A stretch of DNA of 40,447 nucleotides from Victivallales bacterium (GTDB lineage: Bacteria > Verrucomicrobiota > Lentisphaeria > Oligosphaerales > Oligosphaeraceae), in assembly GCA_017554445.1 (NCBI GenBank), contig JAFZIJ010000084.1, positions 1-40,447 on the forward strand, read 5' to 3'. The translations under genes and the position numbers were made by a program. Positions within the stretch are counted from its first letter, which is position 1. The number at the start of each line of letters is the position of its first letter. Positions 23,454 through 33,503 of the stretch are shown here, piece by piece. The notes under the pieces were generated by a model. It saw only the letters and a program-made list of their open reading frames with translations. It ran no database searches and was not told the DNA's origin.

Positions 23454-25199
23454 ATGAAAAAACTGCCTTCCCTTCCGTTGCTTGCCGCACTCGTTGTTTC
23501 CGCAGCCGCGAACGCCGCCTCCATAACGGAAGTGAAGGCAGTTTGCCGTCATGGACAAGTCTTTTTGACATGGAACGAAAAGGAGCTTCCGCTAGATGCC
23601 GTTCTTTCCGTCTATGCATCATCCCGCCCGATTACCGCAGAAAACCTTGACATCGCGCGACTTCTGGCGAAGGATATCCTCCCCGGCAGCGCACGGGACT
23701 GGCTAAAGGATCCCGCGTCGTTCAAAAAGGATGTCTCACACGGCGAGCCTGTTGGCTTCGTCATCGAACCAGGCACCGAGCCGTTGAATCCATCTTCAGG
23801 CCTGCATGTCCACACGGTGACTGAACAAACGAGCGGCGACATCTATTTCGCCGTCGTTTGGAAGAGCCGTGACACAGCGATTTCGCCAATCATTGCAGGT
23901 GAAAACGCCACGACGATTGCCTGCCATGCAACGGTTGACCAACCGATTCCCATCTGGCAGGGCACGCCTGAAACGGAGCCGCAGGCTGGTTCATGCAAAG
24001 GCCGTCCACTCATTCTTGATCTCCATGGTCGCGGCGGCGGAGACACGTCCAATCCGCAGTCAACTTTCAACAGCCTATGGTTCGCCAATGCGCAACAAGG
24101 CTGGCGGGAAGGACTTGCATTCAAATTCCAGATGAATGTCCTACCGGACAGAGTTATCTTTTCCGTGCAGGATCGCGTATGGGTCAACCGCCCAGTCATC
24201 GAATCAAAAGATGCACGAGACTACTGTCCAGCTGTCAATACATTCTGGTTCGGATACAACGTCAACATCGCGCATACAACTGTTTCGCGCGGCGACGTCG
24301 TTGTCGATAATTTTACGGAAAAATATCTTCTCGGATTGATTGACTACGCGCAAAATTATCTTGGCACAGATCCGAACCGCACGTATGTCATGGGCGGTTC
24401 CATGGGCGGCTCAGCCGGCGTCGCCATGGCGATGCATTTTCCAGATCGCATCGCCGCCGTCTATTCGCAAGTACCTGTCTATTCGTACACTTGGGAGAAA
24501 TGCTCCACGTCCAATGCCATCACCGCCTGCCGTCTGGAATGCGCCTGCGGACCGCTGAAAGGCAAGAAGGCCGTCCTGAAAAACGGCATGGATCTGTTTG
24601 AATACATGAACGGCGCGAAGAACATCGCCACCAACCGTGACATGCCGCCGATTTTCGCGACGAACGGCCGCAGCGATCCGTCCATCCCATGGGTCAACAA
24701 CCCGCCGTTCTACACCGCCGCGAACCAAGCCCGGCAGCCCTTCGCCGTCTTTTGGAACAACGGCAACCACAGCATGAGTTCACAGGTTCCCGACGATGTC
24801 AAATTCTGGAGACAACTGTTCCTTAAATGCAGGTTAAATCTCAGTTATCCAGCGTTCTCCAATAATTCCGACAACAAAAACTACGGCAACGGCGCACCGG
24901 AGGACGGCGATCTCGTCGGCTGGATCAACCGCGGCCTCGACTGGAATGTCGTCGCCGACACGCCAAACCGTTACGAAATCACGATCTCCGCCAAACATCC
25001 GGAGATCGTCTATCCCGTCACGCTGGACATGACGATTCGGCGGCGGCAGCAGTTCAAACCTGCTCCTGGCGAACAACTTACCGTCACCATCAATGGTGCG
25101 GAACAGCCTGCATTCACGATGCCGAAAGACGGTCTCTTGACTGTTTCGCGCATTGTCATCCCGTCCGCTGAACCGCTGACCATCATTATCAGAAAATAA
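23454..25199 (+). CDS. Exported alpha/beta-hydrolase (esterase)
   Basis: The 581-residue protein has a clear signal peptide (cleavage near ANA, residue 21). After an N-terminal beta domain of about 170 residues comes a hydrolase core: RPLILDLHGRGGGD (oxyanion region), YVMGGSMGGSAGVAMA (nucleophile Ser316), ATNGRSDPSIPW (probable Asp408) and NNGNHSMSS (His439). The arrangement resembles esterases that remove acetyl or feruloyl groups from polysaccharides, or PHB-depolymerase-like proteins, but the substrate cannot be read. AAAGGGAGA precedes the ATG closely. The C-terminal 130 residues are a further beta-rich domain. The lhr-type helicase gene starts within 31 bases of its stop. Confidence 0.8.
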   Translation: MKKLPSLPLLAALVVSAAANAASITEVKAVCRHGQVFLTWNEKELPLDAVLSVYASSRPITAENLDIARLLAKDILPGSARDWLKDPASFKKDVSHGEPVGFVIEPGTEPLNPSSGLHVHTVTEQTSGDIYFAVVWKSRDTAISPIIAGENATTIACHATVDQPIPIWQGTPETEPQAGSCKGRPLILDLHGRGGGDTSNPQSTFNSLWFANAQQGWREGLAFKFQMNVLPDRVIFSVQDRVWVNRPVIESKDARDYCPAVNTFWFGYNVNIAHTTVSRGDVVVDNFTEKYLLGLIDYAQNYLGTDPNRTYVMGGSMGGSAGVAMAMHFPDRIAAVYSQVPVYSYTWEKCSTSNAITACRLECACGPLKGKKAVLKNGMDLFEYMNGAKNIATNRDMPPIFATNGRSDPSIPWVNNPPFYTAANQARQPFAVFWNNGNHSMSSQVPDDVKFWRQLFLKCRLNLSYPAFSNNSDNKNYGNGAPEDGDLVGWINRGLDWNVVADTPNRYEITISAKHPEIVYPVTLDMTIRRRQQFKPAPGEQLTVTINGAEQPAFTMPKDGLLTVSRIVIPSAEPLTIIIRK

Positions 25200-25229
25200 A
25201 CGTTGTTTTCTGTTAGTTTCTCTGCCGCA

Positions 25230-28200
25230 ATGCCCGATAATCCGTTGTCCATTTTTGCGCCGTTCATCGCCGAATGGTTCCAATCGGTTCATCCGCAGCC
25301 GACGGAAACGCAGACGCGGGCATGGCCGGTTATTGCGCACGGCGACAATCTTCTCGTCACGGCGCCGACTGGCAGCGGCAAAACGCTTACGGCTTTTCTT
25401 TGGGCCATCAACCAACTGTTGAGAGGACGATGGCCGTCAAAACAACTCGCCGCCATCTATGTTTCGCCTTTGAAGGCACTTAACAACGACATCCGCGAAA
25501 ATCTGCTGACGCCGTTGGCGGAAATCCGCGAATTAGCCGCATCCGAAGGGCTCAATCTTCCATCCCCCAGAATCGCAGTCCGCAGCGGCGACTCCACGGC
25601 GGCTGAACGGCGCAATATCTGGACCAATCGTCCGGAAATTCTGATCACGACGCCTGAGAGCCTCTTTCTGATGCTCCAGTCCAAGCGGGAGGCCGTCGAA
25701 AATCTGTTCAGCAGCGTCAAGACGGTCATCATTGACGAAGTCCATGCGTTGCTCAACACGCGCCGTGGCATCCAGTTAGCCGCATCATTGGAATGGCTTG
25801 CGGAATTCGCAGGAGATTTCCAACGCATCGCTCTTTCAGCCACCGTCAAGCCAGCCGAAACAGCAGCGGCTTTCGTGGCTGGAGCTTCCGCGCGAACTCC
25901 CCCGCCCTCCCCACGTCCAATCACCATCATCGAATGCCCCAACACACGGCAACTTGATGTGAAAGTCCGTCTGCTTCCCGAACCGGACATGACTATCGCA
26001 GACGACCATGCATGGAAGCGCGTCGCGCAACTCGTCCTCCCGCATCTGCAGACCAATCATTCCACGCTGATTTTCTGCAATGCAAGAAACACATGCGAAA
26101 AAATTTCGCAGAACATCAATGACGGGCAGAGCAACCTTCTGGCCTTTTCTCATCACGGATCCCTCTCGAAGGAAATCCGCCAGACCGTCGAAAAGCGCAT
26201 GAAAGCGGGAGAGCTGAAGGCCATTGTCGCGACGTCATCTCTCGAACTCGGCATCGACATCGGCGCCATTGACGAAGTCGTTCTCGTCAACGCACCATCC
26301 TCCATCGCGGCTGCGACACAACGGATCGGCCGCGCGGGCCATCGGGTCGGCGCGGCCAGCCACGCCCTCCTGCTCGCCACACATCCGCATGAACTTCTGC
26401 AGGCCATCGCCATTCGAGACGCCGTTGTCGAAAAGGACATCGAACTGTCGCAACCACCGCAAAATTGTCTTGACATTCTTGCCCAAATCATTCTCGCTGT
26501 TTCACTTCATACACCGCGAAAGCTTGACACGCTTTACAATTTCATCACCTCCATCTGGTCATACAGAAACCTGCCCAGACAGCATTTCGACGCCGTTATC
26601 CAGCTTCTGGCAGGACGTTACAGCAATCTTTCCGTTACGGCCCTTCGCCCGCGGCTTAATCTCAGCGATGACGGAACCGCTTGCCAGACACGAAATGACG
26701 CATCGACCGCCCTCAAACTCTCATCAGGAACTATTCCGGATCGCGGCTTGTACAAGCTTCGTCAGACGGCCGACAACGCCCTCATCGGCGAACTGGACGA
26801 AGAATTCGTCTGGGAGGCGCGCATCGGACAGCGTTTCACCCTCGGTACGCAGGCGTGGGGCATCGACCGCATCACCCATGACGACGTGTTCGTCTCGCCA
26901 GTCCCCTCAACGGCGGAAGTTCCTTTCTGGAAAGCGGAACCGCAAGACCGCCCCTACGGACTTTCGCACCGCATCGCGGACATGCTTGCGCAATGGGACG
27001 CCGTTTTGGAACAAAAAGGCACTCTGCTTCCATACCTTATTAATTATAATGGAATGGAACCGCAGGACGCCGTCCGTCTGGACGAATATCTCCGTGCCCA
27101 AAAGGCGGCGACCGACATCCTGCCCAATTCACGCCACATCATCATCGAACATGTCCAAAGCCACAATGAAGACGGCGAAGAGCTCTTCCAAACCGTCCTT
27201 CACACGTTTTGGGGAGGACGCCTCAACCGCCCACTCTCCATCGCCATCCGTACCACCTGTTGCTCTGACGAATCCATGCAGGACGCCGACATCATTGCAG
27301 GAAACGACGCCATCTGGATATCCGCTCCCAAACCAATCACCCAAGCGGAAATCTTCTCCACCATCACACCTGAAAACATCGAACAGCTTGTCCTGCAAGG
27401 ACTTCAAGATTCAGCCTTTTTTGCCGCACACTTCCGGGAGGCCGCCGGACGCGCCATTTTGCTGCCCAAAGGACCGCCTGGAAAGCGGAAACCATTGTGG
27501 ATGACGCGGCTCCGCGCACAGAAGCTTTGGAATGAAATCGCCCAATATCCAGATTTTCCAATAGCCGTCGAAGCATGGCGCTCCTGTCTTCAGGATGAAT
27601 TCGACTTGCCGCAACTACGTCGCGTCTTGACGCAATTGCAGGAAGGCACCGTCCAAATCACGGAAATCAACTGCGAAACGGCCAGTCCATTTGCCGCTCA
27701 AGGCAATTGGACGCAGGTCAACACGCTCATGTACGCTAGTGACAGGACACCCAAGCCTGCCTCACCTAATTCGAATTGGATTTCCGATCTCATTGGAACA
27801 AAGGCATTAAGCATTTTCGTCAGTTTAGAAACCATCCAAACATTCGAAGCCAAACGGCAAGGCACGGCGGCTGGTTACACGCCATCGTCCGCAGATGAAC
27901 TGCAAAACGCCATTCATGACCGTTGGTGCATGCTTTTGGCGGAATGGACGGAGCTTGCGAACGCCATTCGCCGAGACTCACCGGATACAGCGGACGAGAT
28001 TCTTGCCGTGAAAACCACCACCTTCAAAGCAAATGGCGCGACGTTCATTACCGATTCTACTAATATCCGTGAAATCAAAGACTTCCCGCAGGATGACACC
28101 GTCCTGCTCGCCTCCCGTCTGAAGCAGGTCTTCCAATATTATGGCCCGATTCCATTATCGGATTTCACCTCACGGATTCCATTTCCAAAGGATAACGTCG

Positions 28201-29561
28201 AGGCGGCGATCCGCCATCTAGAGGAAACAGGCATCCTCCTAGAAGGGACGTTCACAGATGCCTTGCCGTCACCGCAAATCTGTCTGCGCGAAACACTTGA
28301 GCATCTTGCTCGTACGGAACGAAACGCCAGACGCCTGCTTGATTTCAAACCAATTCCATCGCTTCAATACCAGTCATGGCTTGCGTACAACCTATGTCCG
28401 CCACAGGATGATGGCTCCCAACATGAAGCCTTCAAACAACTTCTGCTGAAATTCACAGGCCTGCCGTTGAAATTAGACAGCCTTGAAACGACATTCTTCC
28501 CTGCGCGTTTTCCAAACTACGATCCGCTATGGCTTGATTCCATCGCCGCCGACGGCTTCCTCGCCGTCGGCTCGTCAGACAAAACCGTCCGTTTCGTGCA
28601 GGAATCCGATCTGCCCTACGTCCAATCACCATCCGCCATCAATCCGAATTGGCCTGACGCCCCGTTCACACTTGACGCCTTCCTCCGTGAAGATGATGAT
28701 TCTTTTGACAAAATAGAGAAAATCCATTCGGATTTTCTCACTGCATTTCTGAACGGCGAAATCACCACGGATTCTTTCGCCCCAATCCGCCTGCTGTGCA
28801 TGTCCGCTACGCAAAAGGAAGCCATACCACGCCAGCCGCGCTTTTCCACATCGCACCGCCGTCATCCCGCCACACGCGCCAATTCCAGATTCAACGCCAT
28901 CGGCAGAATCCCGTGGAGAAAAATCCCGTGGACATACAAAACTGCCGATCCTATTGAAACCATCGAGCAGGAAAAAGAACGCGTCCGTATTTTGATTGAC
29001 CGCTATGGCGTTCTGTTCAAGGCACTTATGGACAGAGAAGCGTCCGAATTCAGCTGGCGGTCGCTCTTTCCCGCGCTACGTCTTCTGGAACTTTCCGGCG
29101 AAATCGTTGCAGGTCATTTTCTAAACGACGTGGCGACCTTGCAATTCGCTGCATTCGACACACTGGAGGATCTCAAACGCCATAAGCCACACGGCGTCAT
29201 TTGGTTTCAAGCCAATGATCCAGCCTCCCTCTGTGGTGTCGCCACCGTCTTCTCGACGCCGCCGTTTCCGTCCGCAAGACGCGAATCGTCATTCATCGTC
29301 ATGCAAGACGGTCGCATCGTCCTCACGGCAACCACCTCCGGAAAGCATATCCTGCTTTCTGAAGACGACCTGCAAAACATATCGCCTGAATGGTTCATCC
29401 CTTGGCAATGCGCCCTTTCTAGAAGAATCGCCCCCAGACCATCCATGGAAATTCAGACAGTAAACGGACAGCCCGCCACCGCCGTCATCCCGCGACAGAC
29501 TCTCGAAACAATCTTTCTCGTAGAAAAGAACATCAATAAATGGATCCTCTACCGCAAGTAA
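25230..29561 (+). CDS. lhr: Lhr-type superfamily 2 ATP-dependent helicase, long form
   Basis: Lhr helicases unwind DNA and RNA-DNA hybrids and are linked to DNA repair. The 1443-residue product has the full helicase core: HPQPTETQTRAWPVI (Q-motif region), TAPTGSGKT (Walker A Lys51), VSPLKALNNDI, TTPESLFLML, DEVH (169-172), LSATV, FCNARNTCEKI, ATSSLELGIDIG and QRIGRAGHR. It is followed by a winged-helix/Lhr-core region and a long C-terminal part like that of the roughly 1500-residue E. coli protein. I chose the ATG at 25230; a TTG at 25203 in the same frame is possible. Neither has a good ribosome site. No nuclease or repair partner gene is adjacent. Confidence 0.9.
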   Translation: MPDNPLSIFAPFIAEWFQSVHPQPTETQTRAWPVIAHGDNLLVTAPTGSGKTLTAFLWAINQLLRGRWPSKQLAAIYVSPLKALNNDIRENLLTPLAEIRELAASEGLNLPSPRIAVRSGDSTAAERRNIWTNRPEILITTPESLFLMLQSKREAVENLFSSVKTVIIDEVHALLNTRRGIQLAASLEWLAEFAGDFQRIALSATVKPAETAAAFVAGASARTPPPSPRPITIIECPNTRQLDVKVRLLPEPDMTIADDHAWKRVAQLVLPHLQTNHSTLIFCNARNTCEKISQNINDGQSNLLAFSHHGSLSKEIRQTVEKRMKAGELKAIVATSSLELGIDIGAIDEVVLVNAPSSIAAATQRIGRAGHRVGAASHALLLATHPHELLQAIAIRDAVVEKDIELSQPPQNCLDILAQIILAVSLHTPRKLDTLYNFITSIWSYRNLPRQHFDAVIQLLAGRYSNLSVTALRPRLNLSDDGTACQTRNDASTALKLSSGTIPDRGLYKLRQTADNALIGELDEEFVWEARIGQRFTLGTQAWGIDRITHDDVFVSPVPSTAEVPFWKAEPQDRPYGLSHRIADMLAQWDAVLEQKGTLLPYLINYNGMEPQDAVRLDEYLRAQKAATDILPNSRHIIIEHVQSHNEDGEELFQTVLHTFWGGRLNRPLSIAIRTTCCSDESMQDADIIAGNDAIWISAPKPITQAEIFSTITPENIEQLVLQGLQDSAFFAAHFREAAGRAILLPKGPPGKRKPLWMTRLRAQKLWNEIAQYPDFPIAVEAWRSCLQDEFDLPQLRRVLTQLQEGTVQITEINCETASPFAAQGNWTQVNTLMYASDRTPKPASPNSNWISDLIGTKALSIFVSLETIQTFEAKRQGTAAGYTPSSADELQNAIHDRWCMLLAEWTELANAIRRDSPDTADEILAVKTTTFKANGATFITDSTNIREIKDFPQDDTVLLASRLKQVFQYYGPIPLSDFTSRIPFPKDNVEAAIRHLEETGILLEGTFTDALPSPQICLRETLEHLARTERNARRLLDFKPIPSLQYQSWLAYNLCPPQDDGSQHEAFKQLLLKFTGLPLKLDSLETTFFPARFPNYDPLWLDSIAADGFLAVGSSDKTVRFVQESDLPYVQSPSAINPNWPDAPFTLDAFLREDDDSFDKIEKIHSDFLTAFLNGEITTDSFAPIRLLCMSATQKEAIPRQPRFSTSHRRHPATRANSRFNAIGRIPWRKIPWTYKTADPIETIEQEKERVRILIDRYGVLFKALMDREASEFSWRSLFPALRLLELSGEIVAGHFLNDVATLQFAAFDTLEDLKRHKPHGVIWFQANDPASLCGVATVFSTPPFPSARRESSFIVMQDGRIVLTATTSGKHILLSEDDLQNISPEWFIPWQCALSRRIAPRPSMEIQTVNGQPATAVIPRQTLETIFLVEKNINKWILYRK

Positions 29562-29595
29562 CCGCCAAAGAAAAATGCCTTTCCATTCGGGCCAC

Positions 29596-29623
29596 TTGAT
29601 TTTTTTTCATTTTGTGCTACATT
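29596..29623 (+). promoter_or_regulatory. Probable promoter of acpP
   Basis: TTGATT (29596-29601) and TACATT (29618-29623) are separated by 16 bases, and TGC directly precedes the -10 (extended -10 type). The leader would be about 100 bases. Confidence 0.5.
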
Positions 29624-29729
29624 AAAGAAAATAATATTGCTATTTCATGCGATTGATACCTCAATCTTATACCTGAATACAAAAAACTGTCAATAAAACA
29701 AACAATCTTAACAATTTGGAGACACAACA

Positions 29730-29984
29730 ATGTCAAAGAATGGTGAACGCGTCATTAAAATTATCGTCGAGCAGCTTCAGTGCCAGGAAGAACAGGTGAA
29801 ACCGGAAGCCAAATTCATCGAAGACTTAGGCGCAGACTCCTTGGACATCGTCGAGCTCGTCATGGCTCTTGAAAACGCCTTTAACACCCAGATCCCCGAT
29901 GACGACGCCGAAGGCCTTACCACCGTTGGCGACGCCATTAAATATGTAGAAGAAAAACTCGGCACCGGCGACGACGAAAAGTAA
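29730..29984 (+). CDS. acpP: Acyl carrier protein
   Basis: The 84-residue acidic protein has the phosphopantetheine site [16 protein letters not shown] (Ser37), the FIEDLGAD approach and the [18 protein letters not shown] helix IV, so it is a complete ACP. It carries growing acyl chains in type II fatty acid synthesis. TTTGGAGACAC precedes the start. A strong terminator separates it from fabF, so despite the common acpP-fabF order the two are probably transcribed separately, or with reduced read-through. Confidence 0.97.
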   Translation: MSKNGERVIKIIVEQLQCQEEQVKPEAKFIEDLGADSLDIVELVMALENAFNTQIPDDDAEGLTTVGDAIKYVEEKLGTGDDEK

Positions 29985-30006
29985 TCCGCCAACCATCTTT
30001 TTTCCT

Positions 30007-30040
30007 ATGCCGTTTCAAGATTTCTTGAAACGGCATTTTT
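30007..30040 (+). terminator. Intrinsic terminator of acpP
   Basis: A near-perfect palindrome (ATGCCGTTTCAAGA/TCTTGAAACGGCAT, 30007-30036) is followed by a T-run. It starts 22 bases after the acpP stop. Confidence 0.92.
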
Positions 30041-30112
30041 ATTTTCATGTCTTGATTTATATCATTTTGTCATATTTTGTCCATTTATGACAAGATTAAA
30101 CGACCGCTTGAT

Positions 30113-30140
30113 TTGCGTATTTGCAAAGTGATGTTATCTT
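30113..30140 (+). promoter_or_regulatory. Probable promoter of fabF and downstream genes
   Basis: TTGCGT (30113-30118) and TATCTT (30135-30140) lie 16 bases apart. This is the same -10 hexamer and spacing as before both tRNA genes of the window. Confidence 0.5.
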
Positions 30141-30195
30141 AATAGGTGACTATTCATCATCTTTTTTAACTACATTACTTATATAAAGATTAAAT

Positions 30196-31446
30196 ATGTC
30201 CATGATGCAAAAACGAGTGGTTGTCACCGGTCTGGGAGCCGTCTCACCAGTCGGAAACGATGTTGAATCCTGTTGGAAGAGTCTTCTGGCCGGAAAATCT
30301 GGTATTGGTCCCGTAACCAAGTTCGATGCAACGGGTTACCGTTGCATGATCGCTGGCGAAGTCAAAGGCTTGGACACGGAGGCCATCATCGGCCCGAAAG
30401 AAGCCAAACGCCTTGACTTGTTCTGCCATTACGCCGTCGTCGCCAGTGACGAGGCTCTCGCTCAGGCCGGCCTGACGGAAGCCCAAGGCATTGACGAGAC
30501 GCGAGCTGGCGTCATCGTATCATCTGGTATTGGCGGACTTACGACGATTGAAGAGCAGATTCGCTCGCTCGCGGAAAAAGGTCCGAGAGGCGTCTCCGCG
30601 ATGTCCATCCCGATGATGATCTCCAACATGGCGTCCGGCTACGTCGCCATCCGCCATCATCTGAAAGGTCCAAATTTCTGTATTGTAACAGCTTGCGCAT
30701 CTGGCCTGCATTCCATCGGCGAAGCCTATTGGATGATCGTTCGTGGCGATGCGGACGTCATGGTCTGCGGCGGCACGGAAGCCGTCGTCGAACCGTTCTC
30801 GCTGGCCGGATTCGGTTCGCTGAAAGCCCTTTCCGCGAACAACGATGATCCAGAACACGCCAGCCGCCCGTTTGACAAAGACCGCGACGGCTTCGTCCCC
30901 GCAGAAGGTGCAGGTGTGCTAGTCATTGAATCAGAAGAACATGCGAAGAAGCGCGGGGCCAACATCCTTGCGGAGATCGTCGGCTACGGCCTCAGCGCGG
31001 ACGCTTATCACATCACGCATCCGGCGGAAAACGGCGAAGGCATCCAGCGTGCCATCAAGATGGCCTTCCAGCATGCCAATCTCCCGTATGACGCATTGGA
31101 TTACGTCAACGCGCACGGCACATCGACCAAGCTAAACGACTTGACGGAAACAGCTTCCCTCAAAATGGTCTTTGGAGAGAAGGCCAAACAGACTCCCGTC
31201 AGCAGCACGAAATCCATGACGGGCCACATGCTCGGCGCGGCGGGCGGCTTCGAATCCGTCGTCTGCATCAAATCCATCATGCACGGCATCGTGCCGCCGA
31301 CCATCAACTACACGACGCCTGATCCGGACTGCGATCTCGACTACGTCCCCAATGAAGCGCGTGAAGTGGACGTGCGCCTTGCGCTCAATAACAATCTTGG
31401 ATTTGGCGGACACAATGCCTCCGTCCTGTTTGCCAGATACCAATAA
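30196..31446 (+). CDS. fabF: 3-oxoacyl-[acyl-carrier-protein] synthase II
   Basis: FabF condenses malonyl-ACP with acyl-ACP during fatty acid elongation. The 416-residue protein has KRVVVTGLGAVSPVGNDVES, the nucleophile in TACASGLHSIGEA (Cys167), VNAHGTSTKLND (His307) and TKSMTGHMLGAAGG (His344), the complete Cys-His-His triad. Length and spacing are typical of KAS II. Translation starts at one of ATG30196, ATG30202 or ATG30205; the leader lacks a strong Shine-Dalgarno sequence. pgpH-like, ybeY and corC-like genes follow at 15, 17 and 71 bases and probably share its transcript. Confidence 0.97.
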   Translation: MSMMQKRVVVTGLGAVSPVGNDVESCWKSLLAGKSGIGPVTKFDATGYRCMIAGEVKGLDTEAIIGPKEAKRLDLFCHYAVVASDEALAQAGLTEAQGIDETRAGVIVSSGIGGLTTIEEQIRSLAEKGPRGVSAMSIPMMISNMASGYVAIRHHLKGPNFCIVTACASGLHSIGEAYWMIVRGDADVMVCGGTEAVVEPFSLAGFGSLKALSANNDDPEHASRPFDKDRDGFVPAEGAGVLVIESEEHAKKRGANILAEIVGYGLSADAYHITHPAENGEGIQRAIKMAFQHANLPYDALDYVNAHGTSTKLNDLTETASLKMVFGEKAKQTPVSSTKSMTGHMLGAAGGFESVVCIKSIMHGIVPPTINYTTPDPDCDLDYVPNEAREVDVRLALNNNLGFGGHNASVLFARYQ

Positions 31447-31461
31447 GTCTTTCATTCATAT

Positions 31462-33486
31462 ATGGATGCAACAAAACAACCAGTGCGCGAAATGGGCTAC
31501 CACCCTGAAGCCACACATCATTCGCACGGCATGACCATGTTCACATGCTTTGCGATCCTGTGGACGTCGTGCTGTCTGTGTCTCCTGTTGCAGACGGTCT
31601 TCCGAAATACCTATTCATATCTTCCCAAAGAAGTCATGGAAGCGACAACGGTGGAAGATCTTGTCAATGCAACAGCCTCCCAGACCGTCTATGCGGAGCA
31701 CAGTTTCCCGTCAACTGTCGTCCAACCTCCTTCCGAAACGTTGTCCAACGACGGCAAAACGGACACGCAGCCCCCTTGGGCCAGAAAATACAATCCCATT
31801 GTGCCGCTTGACACTTGTCTCATACGCCAAAATGAAAAGTACACGGCAAGCAAAGCGACATTGATTTTAGCATACAAGTACTTGTATCTGAACGAACAAC
31901 GATTTAATATCAGCGCTTTCATCCGTTCCGCGCTGATGTTCGCGGCCATCCTTTTCTGCTTCGGAGCCTGCCTGTTGGGTTTGCGGGAAAACTTTTTCGC
32001 CCGTCCAAGCCGAGTCATACTCAGCTCGCTTTTCATCTTCCTCCACATGCTGATGCTGGTCATCGCAGAACATGTATTCCATATCTATTCTCTTGGTAAC
32101 TCCTTCCATCTGAGGATCTTCCTTCCAATGGCGCTTTTCCCGTCGCTAGGTGTTTATCTGCTTGGCGTCCGCTTCGGCATCTGCATCTCCATGCTACTTT
32201 CGCTGTTGACGCCGACTCTTCTGGGCGGCGAATGCCCCTATCCGCTGTTCGTCCACGCCATCCTCACATCGTTCAGCGGCATTGTCATCTTCCATAACGT
32301 CTCCAAACGCAACGGTTTTCTGATGGGAGGACTTTATCTGGTCGCCGTTCTCCTGCTCGTCTCACTCTTCTTCCTGTGGCAATCGCCAGTGAACAACGTC
32401 TGGGGCGAATGGAGCACGATGTTCCGCACAATTCTGCATACGGATGAACCAGTCCAATGGCCTTATTTCTGGATCAAACTCCTCCTGCTGGCCCTCGCCA
32501 ATGGCTTTTTCGTCATGATCGCCTTGTTCTTCCTCCCACCGTTATGTGAACGTTTCTTTGACGTCGTCACGCCAATCGCACTTCATGAGCTTAGTTCCAT
32601 GGATCATCCCCTATTGAACAGACTTAACGACGAAGCCAAAGGAACTTACAACCACAGCGTGCAGGTCGGCCAGTTCGCTTATGACGCCGCGCATGCCATC
32701 GGTGCCAACAAGTTGCTCGCCAAAGTCTGCGGCTCCTTCCACGATGTCGGCAAACTGCGCAATCCGGAATTCTTCGTCGAAAATCTCATCGAAGGCCAGC
32801 CGAATCCACATGATGGGCTCACTCCAATCAAAAGTTGCGCGAAAATCCGTGAACATGTCATTTACGGTGGTGAACTGGCCCGCAAATACAAGTTGCAACG
32901 TCCTATCATGGAAGCCATTGTGAGCCACCATGGCACGGATGTGATCAGCTATTTCTACCACAAGGCCTGTCAGGAGGCGGAAGCCAAAGGCGAACCGCAG
33001 CCAGAGAAGAAGGATTATTCATACGAAGGTCCGCTCCCAAGAAGGAAGGAAGCCGTAATCGTCGAAATCGCAGATATCTGCGAAGCCGCTTCACGTGCGG
33101 AACTCCAGAAGTGGGATCATATCGAATACGCCAAAGTCCGCGATTTCGTGGACAAGCTGATCATGAATAAAATGAAAAACCGCCAGTTCGATGAAGCGGA
33201 TCTGACCATCGGCGAACTGACCATCGTCTGCGACGTCATCGCCTCCTCCATTTGCCGCCTCTATCATGGACGGCCGCAATACGCAAAGCCGAAAGATGAA
33301 GAGGATGATGAAACACAAAAGACCGCACATGTCCAAGAAAGCGGACCTCTGTCCAGCATCGACCTGACAAAAGACCTGAAGCCAGACCAGCCTGAACCAG
33401 AAAAGGAACAGAAGCCGCGGCAGGCAGAAGGTACTACCGCCCCGCCGGAGGAATCCCCTAAACCTCCGTCTGCGGATGAACATTAA
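31462..33486 (+). CDS. PgpH-like 7TM-HD membrane phosphohydrolase (probable c-di-AMP phosphodiesterase)
   Basis: Family members of the 7TMR-HD type hydrolyse cyclic di-AMP through a cytoplasmic HD domain. The 674-residue protein has a first membrane helix (about 24-47), an extracytoplasmic region of only about 100 residues, six to seven hydrophobic helices to about 370, and an HD domain. The HD domain shows YNHSVQVGQFAYDAAHAIG (His398), FHDVGKLRNPEFF (His427-Asp428), VIYGGELARKY, VSHHGTD and VEIADICEAASR. The last 85 residues are a charged Pro/Glu/Lys tail. The sensory domain is shorter than the usual 7TMR-HDED region. Its place directly before ybeY is conserved in many bacteria. No diadenylate cyclase gene is in the window. 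Confidence 0.88.
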   Translation: MDATKQPVREMGYHPEATHHSHGMTMFTCFAILWTSCCLCLLLQTVFRNTYSYLPKEVMEATTVEDLVNATASQTVYAEHSFPSTVVQPPSETLSNDGKTDTQPPWARKYNPIVPLDTCLIRQNEKYTASKATLILAYKYLYLNEQRFNISAFIRSALMFAAILFCFGACLLGLRENFFARPSRVILSSLFIFLHMLMLVIAEHVFHIYSLGNSFHLRIFLPMALFPSLGVYLLGVRFGICISMLLSLLTPTLLGGECPYPLFVHAILTSFSGIVIFHNVSKRNGFLMGGLYLVAVLLLVSLFFLWQSPVNNVWGEWSTMFRTILHTDEPVQWPYFWIKLLLLALANGFFVMIALFFLPPLCERFFDVVTPIALHELSSMDHPLLNRLNDEAKGTYNHSVQVGQFAYDAAHAIGANKLLAKVCGSFHDVGKLRNPEFFVENLIEGQPNPHDGLTPIKSCAKIREHVIYGGELARKYKLQRPIMEAIVSHHGTDVISYFYHKACQEAEAKGEPQPEKKDYSYEGPLPRRKEAVIVEIADICEAASRAELQKWDHIEYAKVRDFVDKLIMNKMKNRQFDEADLTIGELTIVCDVIASSICRLYHGRPQYAKPKDEEDDETQKTAHVQESGPLSSIDLTKDLKPDQPEPEKEQKPRQAEGTTAPPEESPKPPSADEH

Positions 33487-33503
33487 CCCCGCCAGCAAAC
33501 TAT

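Noticed and set aside
22560..23558. A 332-codon minus-strand frame with Arg/Gly-rich repeats
   Set aside because: It is the complement of the Pro/Ala-rich plus-strand gene, which has the ribosome site, promoter and membrane anchor.
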